64,000 nt of DNA from positions 13,706,001 to 13,770,000 of the forward strand of contig OZ059899.1 of the NCBI GenBank assembly GCA_964057225.1, given 5' to 3'. This document shows, in pieces, positions 13,380-25,243 of the stretch (position 1 is the stretch's first letter; each line of letters starts with the position of its first letter). Source of the stretch: Auanema rhodensis (lineage: Eukaryota; Nematoda; Chromadorea; Rhabditida; Rhabditidae). The translations under genes and the position numbers were made by a program. The notes beneath the pieces were generated by a model. That model did no database searches, had not been told where the DNA came from, and saw nothing but the letters and a program-made list of their open reading frames with translations.

Positions 13380-16192
13380 CTCATTCGTCAGATGTTGCAG
13401 GCCTACGAGAAGGACAAAATTTAAAGACGTGTTCCAAGTACAACTGCAGCACGATCAAAAGAAAATCGTATTGGCGGAGAGTAGAATTTGAAAAAATCTA
13501 AATTTTTCCTATAAAGAGGACGCAGATGCTTTTTTTTTCTTATGGCAGAAGCACTAAGTGAGCTAACAGAATTTGGAAACGGATGCAGAGTAACATCATG
13601 GAGGCACAACGTGGCATTCCAAGAAGTAATATGAAATGTCGAACGGATATTTAGGAACAATGAAAACAAGAAAGTTAGCAATATAATTTGACTATGGAAA
13701 ACAATAGGGGAAAGTAAAGAACTTTTTGTGTATGTGAGAATGTTGATGGCTCGAAGATGACTACTGAATGAGCATTCAGTGGAAAGCATAACCACCAACT
13801 AGGCTTCGAATAGTTAATCAGAAAAGGAGTATTTTAGTTTGCTTACTAGCTTCAAGCTTTCGTTTTAGCATTTACTTAAACGGTGTATATCCAACTTCGA
13901 GAGTACAATTCCATTAAGCTTAAATAGTCGAACAAAACAGTTGGGGCTTAGAATGTGAAGGAGAAAAAAAAACGAAGCAATTCTAATTATTCGCAACAAT
14001 TTGAAACAACTTTACTGCGGAAAGATATGGCAAAATGATGAATTTTTCGGAAAAAAAGTTTGACTGGTCATGTCAATGGTCGTTTCGCAAAGAAAATATC
14101 AAATCAGATGCTGGTTTCTCTACTTCTCTCATAAACAGTAGTTTTAAAGAGGAAATACTCTCTTGAACAAGTTAAGATGATAAAACACATGTTGAAGAGG
14201 AAAGGAGAGGTTATTTCGGAAGCAAAAGATGGTGACGCAAAAGAAATCAAACGGAAAATGTAGGTTGTACAGTGTATTGACAGAAGGTCGGTCGGCAAAG
14301 CTTTCAGCTGAAAGATTGTGAGGAGGGAAATATATGAAGTAATAAGGTATTAAAAACGTATTCAAGCTTATAAGTTAGTATTGCAGGTGATATAAAGAGT
14401 AATTCTTGAAATTTAAATATTATAAAGAATACTGCACTTCTGCAGCGACAATTGATTCATATTGGGTGTTGAGCGTGTTTGATTTAAAATTTATATTTTA
14501 GTGTCAATGACGGAAAATAAGAAAAAATGGAAAATCGGGTGATTTCCAGAAGCTCGGAACACCACCAAGAACTCATATTGGGTTAACATGAGTGCCAAGA
14601 GAGAGGGAAAGAGAGAGGCAAAAAAACAGGCGAAGAGAAGCCAGATAAACTTTATAAGACGAAGCCTAAGGGCAGATGTAGACATTGGAAGTTTAGTCTA
14701 AACCTTGCTTCGCTTACTTTGGATGGAGTTTGAGCTGAGGAGAGGTGGAAGGAATGAAAAAGAGAACAGAAGATGGAGAGAGAGAGAAAGAGGAGATGGA
14801 AGAGAAAGAGGTACATGCAGATTTATTAAGTATGTTTTGATAAATCTGAGAATATATTCCTTCTGAAATATACCAAGTGAGTAAACATGCTGAAGAGAAG
14901 TAATACAAAAAAGAAATGAGTAGGAATAACTAATTAAAAGGAGAAAGAAACGCATTGCTTCATGGATAGTAAAAGTGAGAGAAGTAGAACGATGGAAAGA
15001 TAATAACGGATTGCGAGAGGGATAGAGATAGAAAGGGAAAAAGAGAGAGGAAAAGAAAATAGAACAGCAAAAAAGAAAGAAGGAAAGGAGTAAAAGGGAT
15101 AAGGCTTGAAGTATAAGGAGGATATGAGTAGGAGAGAAGAATTGTCAAAAGAATAACTGATCACGCAAAAATTGGAAGCAAATTAACAGGAAACGAAAAA
15201 GGTCGTTAAGGAGAGGACGAATTTCATTAAGCTTATACTCATGATGGAACATGTGCATTCACTGACGGATATCTACATAAGAAAAAAGAAAATGAAACAA
15301 GGTTATTGGTACTCTTCGCCAATTTTTTGAGGAGAGAAAAGAGCTCATTTGGAGAAAAAAACAAAAACGACTTCTTGGGATGGAGAAGAAGTTTCTTGTT
15401 GAGCTAGAAGATGCAAACGATAAGTAAACGAGAAGGTAGTATAGCTCAAGGAACATGATGTGATACCGATAAGCATTAGAGGTTGAACATACAGATAAAT
15501 AATAAAACAAAGAAATAGAGTTGATAAATACTTGACTTTGAAATAATAAGTCAGAAGACGATGTTTGTCTTTTGAGTGGAACCAAAAAGGGTAAAAAAGC
15601 AAGCAAAAAGTCAGGAGATAAACAACCATCGACCTGTTTTTTGAGCTAGAGACAAAGAATAGTAGAATAAAAATACTATAGCATATCAAAAAGTTGAAAA
15701 TGGAAGCTCTTTAAGCATCTGTCGACTAAAGCATATCACGATATGGCTTTGCAGATTTGTATGTGAGGGATGGAGTACGCATTAATGTAAAGTAGAGAGA
15801 ATATGCAAAGAGAACTTCGGAGAGAACAAGTCCAATATATAGTAAGGATAAGAGAAAAAGATATAAACACAGAATGAAGCCATTTGAAAATCAAGATTAA
15901 CGCTGAGAATTAACAAGCTGGCTAAGATATCTGTTGTCAATGGATGCTCATATCACACAGAAATTTTGACAGATGAAAACAAGCGTCTAAAAAGAAAATA
16001 AGACGACACAAAGTCAAAAATTGTTGGTTTGGATTATCAACAAGCATGCGCTTATTGGGCAAGCAAAATGCTTAACAAGAAGCAGTACTACTAGAAAAGA
16101 GGAAGATATTTTGTGAGAGTCTGATGGCTAATTAAGCTGCCGATAAAGAGGAATCAATAATTCCAAAAGGGAGATTTTGTTGCATTTTGGAA

Positions 16193-16202
16193 GGGGGGGG
16201 GG
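16193..16202. repeat. G10 homopolymer
   Basis: Ten consecutive G on the plus strand within the purine-rich desert. Confidence 0.9.
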
Positions 16203-16470
16203 AGAATTTGGATTTGCTCAGTAGAAGCTCTAACAACTACGAAATAATGTTTAAATATAATATAACAATTGAAAACTTAGTAGAAAAGGCAAAAGTGATT
16301 AGAAATACGAAGGTTAGAGGAATTACAGCCTAATGAATTAAATAACAACGATGAGGATGAAACAGACGAAAACGAAATTAAAATGAGAGTACACCAACAT
16401 AGAGAGAATAGAAGAAGGTGAAAATGAGAGAAAACTAAGAGGAGAGAAATAGAAAGAGGAAATAACCACA

Positions 16471-16494
16471 GAGAGAGAGAGAGAGAGAGAGAGA
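16471..16494. repeat. (GA)12 microsatellite
   Basis: Perfect GA dinucleotide array inside the purine-rich tract. Confidence 0.95.
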
Positions 16495-17580
16495 AATAGT
16501 GAGAGCGGGGGAAGATGAACAGGATGATGCATGATGAATGTAAGCAATATATACGGAGGACCCATAATTGTCTTCAGTGATGGACAGTAATATTGATAAA
16601 AGGCAATGCTGATTCATGACAAATTACAAAGAACATAACTGGTATATCTTAGTTTATAGAAAACAAAATAATAATAAGTATATGAAAAGAAAGAGAAAGA
16701 AACAGAGAGAAAGTCAAGGGGGGAACAGAGAAACAAAAAAAGAAAGAGGGAAAAGGAAGAAAGGGAAAAGAGAGAGAGAAGAGAAAGAGAAGAAAAACGA
16801 GGAATTGGTGGAAGAAAAACTATCACATTTTGAAACAGAAATGATTGGATTGCAGCATACGAGAGAGAGAGAGAATTTATGAAATTTTTGACAACATTTT
16901 GAAAGAAGACGACGAAGACAAAAATTAAATAAGGAAATGACAAGCGGAAAACGGAATGGAGGAGCATGTGAATGAACGACATTGATGTGGATAGAAAAAA
17001 AGGAAACTGAAACACATTGCGGCTATTTGGGACAAAAGAGCTAACGATGGCTATGCTAGTTATATAGGAACGCCGAGCAGTATAAATTGAAAAGGAACGC
17101 TTATGCGATGATGTTGAAGACGACATGTGGAGGAACGCAGATCGAGGTGACGACCAGAGAAACGATGGTGATGGTCATGTTGATGAAGATGATGACGATG
17201 ATGAAGGTGATGATGATGATGATGGAGGAAAGGAAAAGAAACTATGTGGTATCACCATATAAGGGAATAGTAGGCACAACGAAAAAGAGAAAGGTCGTCC
17301 ATCGGGCAGTATGAGAAGTCAACCAACCAGCCAGCAGACAGCCCTATAGCAGGTGGACGACAGTCATCGATCGATACAAAGGCATACACATATAGAGAGA
17401 GAAAGAGAAAAAGAGAACGAAAAGACAGGAGAGACAAACATACACATAAGCACATCTATACAGATAGATAGATCATACAGACTCAAGAGAGGACAGCAAA
17501 AGGTCAGACGATCCAGATAATAGACCATGCATTCTATAGAGATGAGAGAGAACTAGAAAAACCAGTGACGATGAGACCTT

Positions 17581-17590
17581 ACTTACCTAC
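17581..17590 (-). promoter_or_regulatory. Near-consensus 5' splice site, possible 5' UTR exon end of PPP1R16
   Basis: On the minus strand the sequence reads TAGTAG/GTAAGTAAGG, which matches the U1 consensus almost perfectly. Exon sequence would end at 17587 and the intron would begin at 17586. No coding exon precedes it, so it would close a non-coding first exon. The nearest downstream gene on that strand is PPP1R16 at 12406. This is inferred from the motif and its position only. Confidence 0.35.
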
Positions 17591-20107
17591 TACTATACCC
17601 ACAACACCTTAAAGAGTTAGTTTTAGGTTCTCTTATTTCTTTGTGCTATCTCGTTTCTTCTTTACTTCCCTTCCTCACCCTCTCTACGAGTCTCCTCCAA
17701 ACTCAATACAATATATTGGTCTCTCATTAAAAATCGACCGAAGATATGACGAGATAGTAACCTGAGAGTAGCCGCGGTAGGTTGACGATCGAGTCTAATC
17801 TCATCGATGTTCTGTCAGAGGGCTGGCACAGTAAAAGGGATACTCCAACTCGAACGCTATATGTAGTTTAGCACAGAACAGTACATTGAGATGAGAAGGA
17901 GGACAAGAATAGTTCAGTACATCATTCTTTTGGTATTATTGACAACATATGTTCATCATCATCATCGTGCTCACAGACAAACTATCGGGCAGTTCCTTTG
18001 AATTGACGAGGAAAAAACGCATCAAATGAACTTCGAACTTATTATACTGGATGGATTATTTATGGAAGTATGAGATAAAAAAGGTTTTATTATGAATTCA
18101 GATATGTCCTGCTTAGTGAATAGAAGGAATTTACATGAGGACATGAAATCCTATTCATTCTTCTTCATTCAGTGCAACTGATATGCAAGTCGCCATATAG
18201 GGCAGCATGGTAGCGATTTCACGCCGAGAACCGTTTGAATGGAATTCAAATCATATACGAACATATTAATATTCATCGAAAGTATCATTGATATAATAAA
18301 GAGAAATGCATCTCAAATGTTTATGAAAAGTTTATATGATTAGATATATATTATATTCTGAATAGTTTGTCATTAAGCCTCATTAGGCCTTCTATGCAAA
18401 TATGAAGCTAAGCCAGATCAGAAAAGAAAAATGGTGTCCTGTTCAGTTGGTAGTATCAACCATCTAATTCTCTTCAAACATATATTTTATTTTATAGTCA
18501 AATAGTTTCATAACAAAGATAGAGTAAAACTATGTAGCATTTCAGGGGTTTGGAATCATCAGATTAAAGTTGTTAAAAAAACATACGGGTTGATCAAAAT
18601 AGTAGGAGAGCGAGCATGAGAGGAAAAATTTGAAAATAAGTAAAGAGAAAGAGACACAAGGAAAATGGTTGAATGAACGAGTGATATGAGGATCAAAAGG
18701 AAGGGAAAATAAGTTCAATGGGGCAAATAGAAAGAACATGATTGATATTAAATTTCAAAAAAATTATGTTATAATCGTATAGAATTATCACATTTGGCTC
18801 ATATTATAGTTGAGAGGCTAAATGAAAATAAATTAAATAACAAGAAGTTCATAATAGGTACTTGTTGTTTACATTTCTAATATAACGCTGAATGATTCGA
18901 ACAAAAAAAATAATTTAAATATACAGCTTGTAATAATAATAGTTTGCATGTTGAGCGTCACTTTTCAAAATCATTTAAAATGTGGTGAAGCATTTGGGCG
19001 GTTGTTTTATCGAGAAGCATTATAAAGAGTATCAATCAAGAAACATTTCAAAATTAAATGTGCATGAAGAGCGACTATATACTGGGTTAACACTGAAGAA
19101 AAGAATACTCAGAGCACAAGAAAAACTCATATACACTGATAACGAAGACATGATCAACAGGGTTCACGGCATCATTGCACAATTAAGAAAGTTTACATCT
19201 TTATTCGAAATAGGTTTGTTACTTAATCATAGATAAACGTTGTTTATGATATTTTCTGAGATTGAAGTGAATACAAAGGTCAATAAGGACTATCATTCAA
19301 ATACATTAAGCTCATTAGTTATTTCGCTTGAAATTAATAAAATGAAAAAAAATCTTCTAATTTGTTAGAAATAGAAAAACCAATAAAGGAAGAATAGGAT
19401 TAGAAATTGTAATTCAATTGTGCGAAAAATGAGAGTGCGACTAGGACAAAGTCTGAGGTCATTATCAATATTGACCAAACGAACCCTCACGGCTTGATCG
19501 AATTCTGCGCGAAAACAGAGCGAAGATCAGTTACATGTTTGGCTATAAAAACGCTCAAAGCAAAAGATAGAAAATGATTGGGTCAAAGGGATGGAAAGCG
19601 GATAAGAGCAAAATAGACAGATTCATCAGAGGGAGAGAACAGGGATGTAGAAACTGATGGAGGGATAGAAAAGTAGAGTAGATGATAGAAGTGGAGTTCA
19701 GAGTCAGAGCGAATATTCAGAAATCAGGCAGCCGAATACCACATGTAATATCTACAGATACCGAATGTCTGTGTTTGAATCCAATCTTCTTACGTAAGGT
19801 AAGAAAGATGACAGATGTAATATTGTTTAAGCATATTTTCAGTGCCCCGAAGGGCCACTTAGCGCAACATCGAAAGTATATGAAGATTTTGTAGTTTGTG
19901 AATATGAATTGATCGAATTTGGCTGAGGATATGACGGAGATTAACAGAGAATTATAAAAAGGAGATAAACATTTATGATTTGAGAAGCATTTCTGTACAT
20001 TATAAGAGAACAAGATATAACAAAAACAACAAAAAACAACAAAAATCTATAGTCTGGGACCCTATCTGAATTAGATTTATTTCTACTCATCCTACGTAAT
20101 CTACTGA

Positions 20108-21629
20108 TTATTTGACTATTGGCTTTCCCCGGCCCGCCTTCTTGAACTGCTGAGCATCTTGTTCGCGGAGCTGAGCAATGGAAGGTGGAATCGTTTTATT
20201 AGCTGAAAGCATATTTGCTATTATAATTGCAACGATATATAAATAATTTATACCTTTCATGTTAGACATCAGTTGTTTGAAAGCTCCTTCTTTTTTCTTG
20301 GGAGTTTCATGCTTCACAACAGGTGGGATTTTGAAAAGCCTGGAATAATCAAATTATTATTGTCTATCCATTCATCAAAGTTTATACTTTCTGACAGCTT
20401 CGTTTCTGAACGCTCCAGCATAAACTAAAGATATCATATTTGAGGCACACCAATAAACACAAAGACCCTGGAAATTTTAATTGATAATAGAAAATTTCGT
20501 AAAAAAAACTTTAAGACATACCGATGCGAATTGAGAACTGACAGCAAAGATAACAACTGGTAAAGCATATTGCATACCAATTTTCATAGCAGGAGTCATT
20601 TGATCTGCAGATGTTCCCATCTCAATTCCAACCTGTGTCATCAGCTTGTTGATCATAATTATAAACTAGAACTTACTCTTGATACCATCGCCATTGTTGC
20701 TGCACTGATTAATGGCAAGGCATAGTATGGATCGCTCATAGTCAAATCCGTGAACCAAGCAGTACCTCCAGTTGATAATCCAGGATAATTAACCTTAAGA
20801 AAAAAGCATTACCGACTTATTGAGAACTTAGTATAACATACTACTATCATTTTTTTAATAGCAAAGAACTGCGTGGCAAAAACACCTCCGTTAGCCATCA
20901 AGATCATAAACTGACGACCTAATCTAATGTCTTTTGAACGAAGGAAATCTCTCTGTTCCAAGAAGATCTGTTGTTCTGTAAGAAAAGAAGACAGAATAAC
21001 GAAGTTGAAAAAATGCCATACGAAGCATGTTGTTTCCTTCCTTTCTAGCCTCCTCCATTCTCTCTCTGAACTCGTCAAGTTCCTTTTTGTATTGGGACTG
21101 TTTTGCAACTAATCTTTGCGACATAATAGGAACAATAATCAAAGCCAGACGTAAAGCAATAGTGGCTGAAATTCAATCAAGTTTAAAGGAAAAAACATTT
21201 GTAAAGCAATCACATACCACTAACGATGGTCGTCCACCAGGGAATATCAGCATAGTTGTGAATTCCTTCAAGGGCCATACGGAAATAACTTGAAGGCTTC
21301 CACCAAGATATCAATCCCAATTCACTCAGAACAGATTCACCACTCTAAAACACATTTGAACATAAATATTCTACAGAAAAGCTTACAGAAATCATTTCTT
21401 CGATGGTTTTTCCAGCCTCAGGTGGGAGTGGGGCAGTTGGAATATCAAATGAGGGCTAAACTTGAAATTATTCAAAAGAAAGAACTGGCGTTCCTACTGT
21501 TGAAGAAGTTGTATTGAATACATCATTCGATGAAATAGCTCTTGTCTGAGATCCAACAGCCAACGATCCATGACGCAGTACCTTAGAGAATACGAGTCCT
21601 CTGGCTGCAATACGAGGGACCGACAGCAT
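20108..21629 (-). CDS. OXA1L: OXA1L mitochondrial inner-membrane insertase
   Basis: This YidC/Oxa1/Alb3-family insertase places mitochondrially made proteins in the inner membrane. The start [20 protein letters not shown] gives a presequence-like basic N-terminus; an in-frame ATG at 21668 would add MNFNLTKFQIRPE. The core holds the expected membrane segments: [20 protein letters not shown], then [20 protein letters not shown], a charged coiled hairpin ([20 protein letters not shown]), [60 protein letters not shown] and [21 protein letters not shown] basic matrix tail for ribosome binding ends GRGKPIVK. It lies 148 nt downstream of RTF2 on the same strand, with an AAATTAG acceptor-like sequence just before the chosen start. 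Confidence 0.95.
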
Positions 21630-21777
21630 CTCTGGTCTAATTTGAAATTTAGTTAAATTAAAATTCATTTTTCTGAGAAAATATACTTCGTTTCAACGAA
21701 AATCATGAAAAATACTATACATATTATATATTTATCATGGTAGGAATTGAATATATACATGGAATATTATCATAATT

Positions 21778-22850
21778 TTAATAATATAATGGATTATATG
21801 TAACCCAATGAGATTGAGGTTTGTCCAGAGCTTCCTTTGACGTTGTGAATAGCTTCTTATAAACATCAGATTTGGATGGATCAGTTTGTATATCAGTATC
21901 AGCCTTTCTCTTTTCTGCTTTCTTTTTATCTTTATCTGAAAAATTGAAACTTAACTTTATATTTTACTGAAAACGCCCTTACCGTCACTCTTCTTTTCAT
22001 TTTTCTTTTCTGAAAGAAAAAAACAAATAATGAGAAATACTGCATATAATTATTGAATACTAACCATCTTGTTCTCCCTTCTTCTTGTTTTTCCTGCTTG
22101 CTCGCTCTTCTTCTAATCTTTTTTGATAAAGCTCTAACAGTTCTTCCTCAGGATTAAGTTGAATCGCTTCGTCTCGATTCCATTCGCCACCACATCCATG
22201 ACAAACGTCAGTTTTAACCTTCAATTTCATGATATACTTAATTATGCTTATTTTATTGGTTACTTCTTGTAAAGCTTTCTCAGAAAATACACAACCGCAC
22301 TTCCAGTTAACAAGGAAATTGTAATTTCCATTCATTGGGACAGCAGTTACTGGACATAAAAATTGTGTCTGCAAAAAACTTACAATTTTCTAAATGGCAC
22401 AAAAAAATAAAACCTGATTAACATCGAGATAAGAATCTCCTTTGACATCTGTATTTTCTCCCTTATAATCTTTATTATCCCTGAGGCGGAGCTCTTTGAA
22501 GTCCTGTTACAAAATGATATTAAAATTTTAATTTTATGAAATTAAAAATACCTTTGTTCCGCGAATATGAGAAGCGCTTTGGAAATTCTTAATAGTTTTA
22601 GTTAAGATAGCTTCAATAACAGCTTCTTTACTGTACAAACGTCCGAGACGACAAGCAATAATTGGTTTCTAAAATAAAGTTTCAATTAATCTTTGTTAGC
22701 TAATTCTAATTTTGCCTTCAAGGGTTGTTGAGTAAGCTGGCAATTTTTCCATTTCGTAGCATTTTTTACAGCTTTTTCAATCTTCTCAGCTTTCTTTTTG
22801 CTTTGAACAAGCTCACAACGCTTTGGAATAGTTCCTCCATCGGCTCCCAT
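21778..22850 (-). CDS. RTF2: RTF2 (replication termination factor 2 homolog, C2HC2 zinc finger)
   Basis: RTF2 is a RING-like nuclear protein at replication forks and a target of proteasome-shuttle proteins. The N-terminus (MGADGGTIPKRCELVQSKKK) carries the family signature. It continues with KPIIACRLGRLYSKEAVIEA and ASHIRGTKDFKELRLRDNKD. The zinc-binding part reads TQFLCPVTAVPMNGNYNFLV, then WKCGCVFSEKALQEV and TDVCHGCGGEWNRDEAIQLN. The Lys/Glu-rich tail ends YKKLFTTSKEALDKPQSHWV followed by TYNPLYY, matching the conserved end of the family. TTATTATTTAG ends 13 nt before the ATG. It is probably the first gene of an operon with OXA1L and is divergent from the fog-3-like gene. Confidence 0.93.
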
Positions 22851-23519
22851 AACGATACGCTTGCTAAATAATAAAATAAATTAAAAGTTACTGAACCTGA
22901 AAGAAAAATCGAGATATTACAATTGTAATATTTATAATTTTTCATGCATAGATTAATAAACCAAGGGAAAAACTACACTAAAGTTAGCTTAAGTAACAAG
23001 CCGAATATATCAACCGCATGAATACGTAGAGCAAATATACGCACTTTAGCTCCAACGTCTAAAAATAAAAATGATGGCCAGCTCAGAGTACAGACTATTG
23101 TATGCTTTGACTTATTTGGAAAAGAGTGATTCATTAGAAAAAAATATTGAATACAGGGCAAAAGTATTACATAACATTTATAAATGTATTTTTTTCAGTC
23201 ATATGATTGTTTTTTTCATAAACTTGTAGGAGATTAAAACATGTGATCAAGATTGACTATATTTGGAAAGCAATGTTTATCTATTTCCTGGGGAAATATT
23301 CTCTCTTGCAATTTAAGCTTCTTTAAAGCTATACTGAAATAACTTTCGAGCTCTATTGCTCTTGCACTTTAATATTACTCCCGCTTCAATTTGAATATTA
23401 GCCCGCCCACTGAAAATTAGCATATTGACTATAGACTTACATGAATTTGAATACTTTAACCCGCCTTCGGAAATCAAGATATCAGTTCTCCTGCTCAACC
23501 TTGAAATTAGTATATCACG
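22851..23519. promoter_or_regulatory. Bidirectional promoter region of RTF2 and fog-3-like gene
   Basis: 669 nt between two divergent start codons. It is AT-rich except for a block at 23367-23465 with three related GC-containing elements, described separately. No coding signal was seen. Confidence 0.6.
23367..23465. promoter_or_regulatory. Three-copy TTTGAATA...CCCGCC promoter element
   Basis: Copies are CTTTAATA-5nt-CCCGCT (23367-23385), TTTGAATA-4nt-CCCGCC (23390-23407) and TTTGAATA-6nt-CCCGCC (23446-23465). They lie 55-155 bases upstream of the fog-3-like ATG. The pairing of a CHR-like TTTGAA with an E2F-like CCGCC resembles DREAM/LIN-54 plus E2F-DP sites. The second copy read on the minus strand (TTTTCAGTGGGCGGGC) also resembles a TRA-1/GLI site. 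Which factor binds is inference. Confidence 0.45.
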
Positions 23520-25178
23520 ATGTATACCGAAATAAAGGAAGCTGTGAATTTTATAGCAAAGAACTTGTTAGGGAAAATTCCTAGAAGATCGGTTAGTTAC
23601 AAAAATTGGCTTATTGGATTTGTTTTTGTTTTTTAGGTTAGTTTGTTTGCTCAAGAGTTAGCAAACTATTTGGCTAGTAGATATGTTGAAGTTTGGGATG
23701 TAGAGGATCCTAAATCAAGTAAAAAATGAAATAAATGCTTCATTTCGAAATTTGTAATTTAGAAGAAAGGGAGAGGATTATTCGAATTCGTTGTGGTAGC
23801 ACAGATCCATTAATAGCATCTTCAGCTCAGGGAGTAGGATTAGATGTTGAGGAACTAACAGCATATTTACCAGGTGCTACATGAATAATTTTGATTTTAA
23901 AGCAGTTTTGTAGAAAATATTCATCTTCATATCAATCCTGGAGAGGTATTTTATAAATGCAGTGAACGTTCCACTCCGTGCCCAATTTGGATGGGATCTG
24001 TGAATTCTGATGATGAGTATGTTATAGAACCAAATCAAAAAAATATTTTTTTTTAGCTATCGTTTTTTGCCCGCTTCTGCTCTTCAACCATATGATAAAG
24101 ATTCTGCCAGCAATCTGGGCGCTGCCGGGAAAAGTCCATTTACTGGACGGCCTGTCTATAATGATGGAGGTTAGCTTTCTTTATATTAATCAAGTGAATT
24201 ACACACTTCTGAGGTTAACTTATAATACTATTACTTGTTTTTAGTCACACCAGTAGATGATGCGTATATTCCTTTACAACTTGAAAACGTTCACCCCGCG
24301 GCAATTGATTCACCTTTAAAACATCAAGTAAGAAGAATTCTAAGAAAATTTAATATAAAAAAATTAAGGGACCTCTCAAGCAGTTTGTATTTGTTCCAAA
24401 GGATCATAAATCTTATCTCGTAGAAGATTTTGCAATCACACGTTTTGGCAGTCACCGTAACAGACCTGATCACGATGTTATGAGGCGCATACAGCAACAA
24501 GCTGCTATGAAGGTTTGAGTAATGTTAGACAATAAACCTTATCAACATTCTAGATGAGCACTACTAGTCCAAATAATTTACCAATTCCAATCCCTATCGG
24601 CCTTGATGAGTTCGGACCTAGATCTACTCCTATACATCCAGTATGTTTTTTTGTTATTTCATATCAAAACTATATCCATTTAGGAACCAGAAAATTCTTA
24701 CAGTGATGCTTTACATAACTTAACGTCACAGCAACGTGAATGGCTATTGAAAAGATTACTCGAGCTGAATTTTCAAGGTAAATTTCTTTTTTGAAAACTA
24801 TTAATTTTAAATGTGATATGTAGAACAGAACATTGGAATTTCTCCAAACAGTATGCCAAGTACTACTATGAGAAATCCAGGTCCAGTAGGTGGTGGAGGA
24901 GGTGAATTCTATCTGTAAATAAGAACTTCATCGATGTTATGATGTTTTAGATGGATTTTCAAGCTTGCTCGCTAGTATGCCAGGACTATTGAATAATAGC
25001 TCTACTTTGTTAAGCAATCCAAGACAAAATAATATGAATGATATTAATGGATATGGACAGTTTGGTAATGTAAGTGATTCTCATTATCTTTCTCAAATTT
25101 TTACTTTAGTTCAATGACATTAGAGGAATGTCCAGTGACAATAAACGTACTAACTGGGGACATGGGGATTGGGAATGA
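23520..25178 (+). CDS. fog-3: Tob/BTG-family protein, FOG-3-like
   Basis: Tob/BTG proteins bind the CCR4-NOT deadenylase and regulate mRNAs; in C. elegans the single member FOG-3 directs germ cells to sperm fate. The N-terminus MYTEIKEAVNFIAKNLLGKI matches the MYTE start of FOG-3. The BTG domain continues PRRSVSLFAQELANYLASRY, then VEVWDVEDPKSKERERIIRI and VEELTAYLPENIHLHINPGE, then EVFYKCSE, covering roughly residues 1-115. The rest is unlike vertebrate Tob: a conserved-looking middle (FVPKDHKSYLVEDFAITRFG), a Pro/Asn/Gly/Ser-rich tail and the end KRTNWGHGDWE. The start is fixed by homology and a GAAATTAG acceptor nine bases upstream. It converges on CRYZ with 65 nt between stops. Confidence 0.87.
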
Positions 25179-25243
25179 ATAGGAAGAGAAGAGCATATTG
25201 TTCAGTTGTACATGTTTTAATAAAAGAAGTTGATGATAGTAGC

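Larger units (their letters stand above)
14500..17580 (+). repeat. Long purine-rich (GA-type) tract
   Basis: For about 3 kb the plus strand is dominated by A and G, with degenerate GAGAGA, GAAAGA and GGAAGA words, and the minus strand by C and T. It is not a simple microsatellite, but it contains clean ones such as 16471-16494. The skew ends near 17.58 kb, where the plus strand switches to pyrimidine-rich words (TCTTATTTCTTTG, CTTCTTTACTTCCC). Confidence 0.8.
12407..20107. other. 7.7 kb gene desert
   Basis: No supported coding gene was found on either strand. ORFs here encode repetitive Ser/Leu/Phe or Lys/Glu/Arg runs and follow base composition only. From about 14.5 to 17.58 kb the plus strand is strongly purine-rich; beyond that it becomes mixed. 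It probably contains the promoter and a long 5' UTR intron of PPP1R16. Homopolymers occur at 13369-13379 (C11) and 16193-16202 (G10). A purine-coded run of GATGAT/GATGATGAT type lies near 17180-17230. Confidence 0.55.

Noticed and set aside
16616-16882. Plus-strand ORF rich in Lys, Arg and Glu (88 codons)
   Set aside because: It is the purine-rich tract read in frame; composition alone explains it.
12612-17126. Series of minus-strand ORFs of 60-170 codons rich in Phe, Ser and Leu
   Set aside because: They mirror the CT-rich strand composition, have no conserved pattern, no start-context or splice support, and overlap in several frames.
18982-19236. 84-codon plus-strand ORF with varied residues (CFIEKHYKEYQSRN)
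   Set aside because: It opens with GTG, no in-frame ATG near its beginning, a stop just upstream, no acceptor, and no recognisable family.
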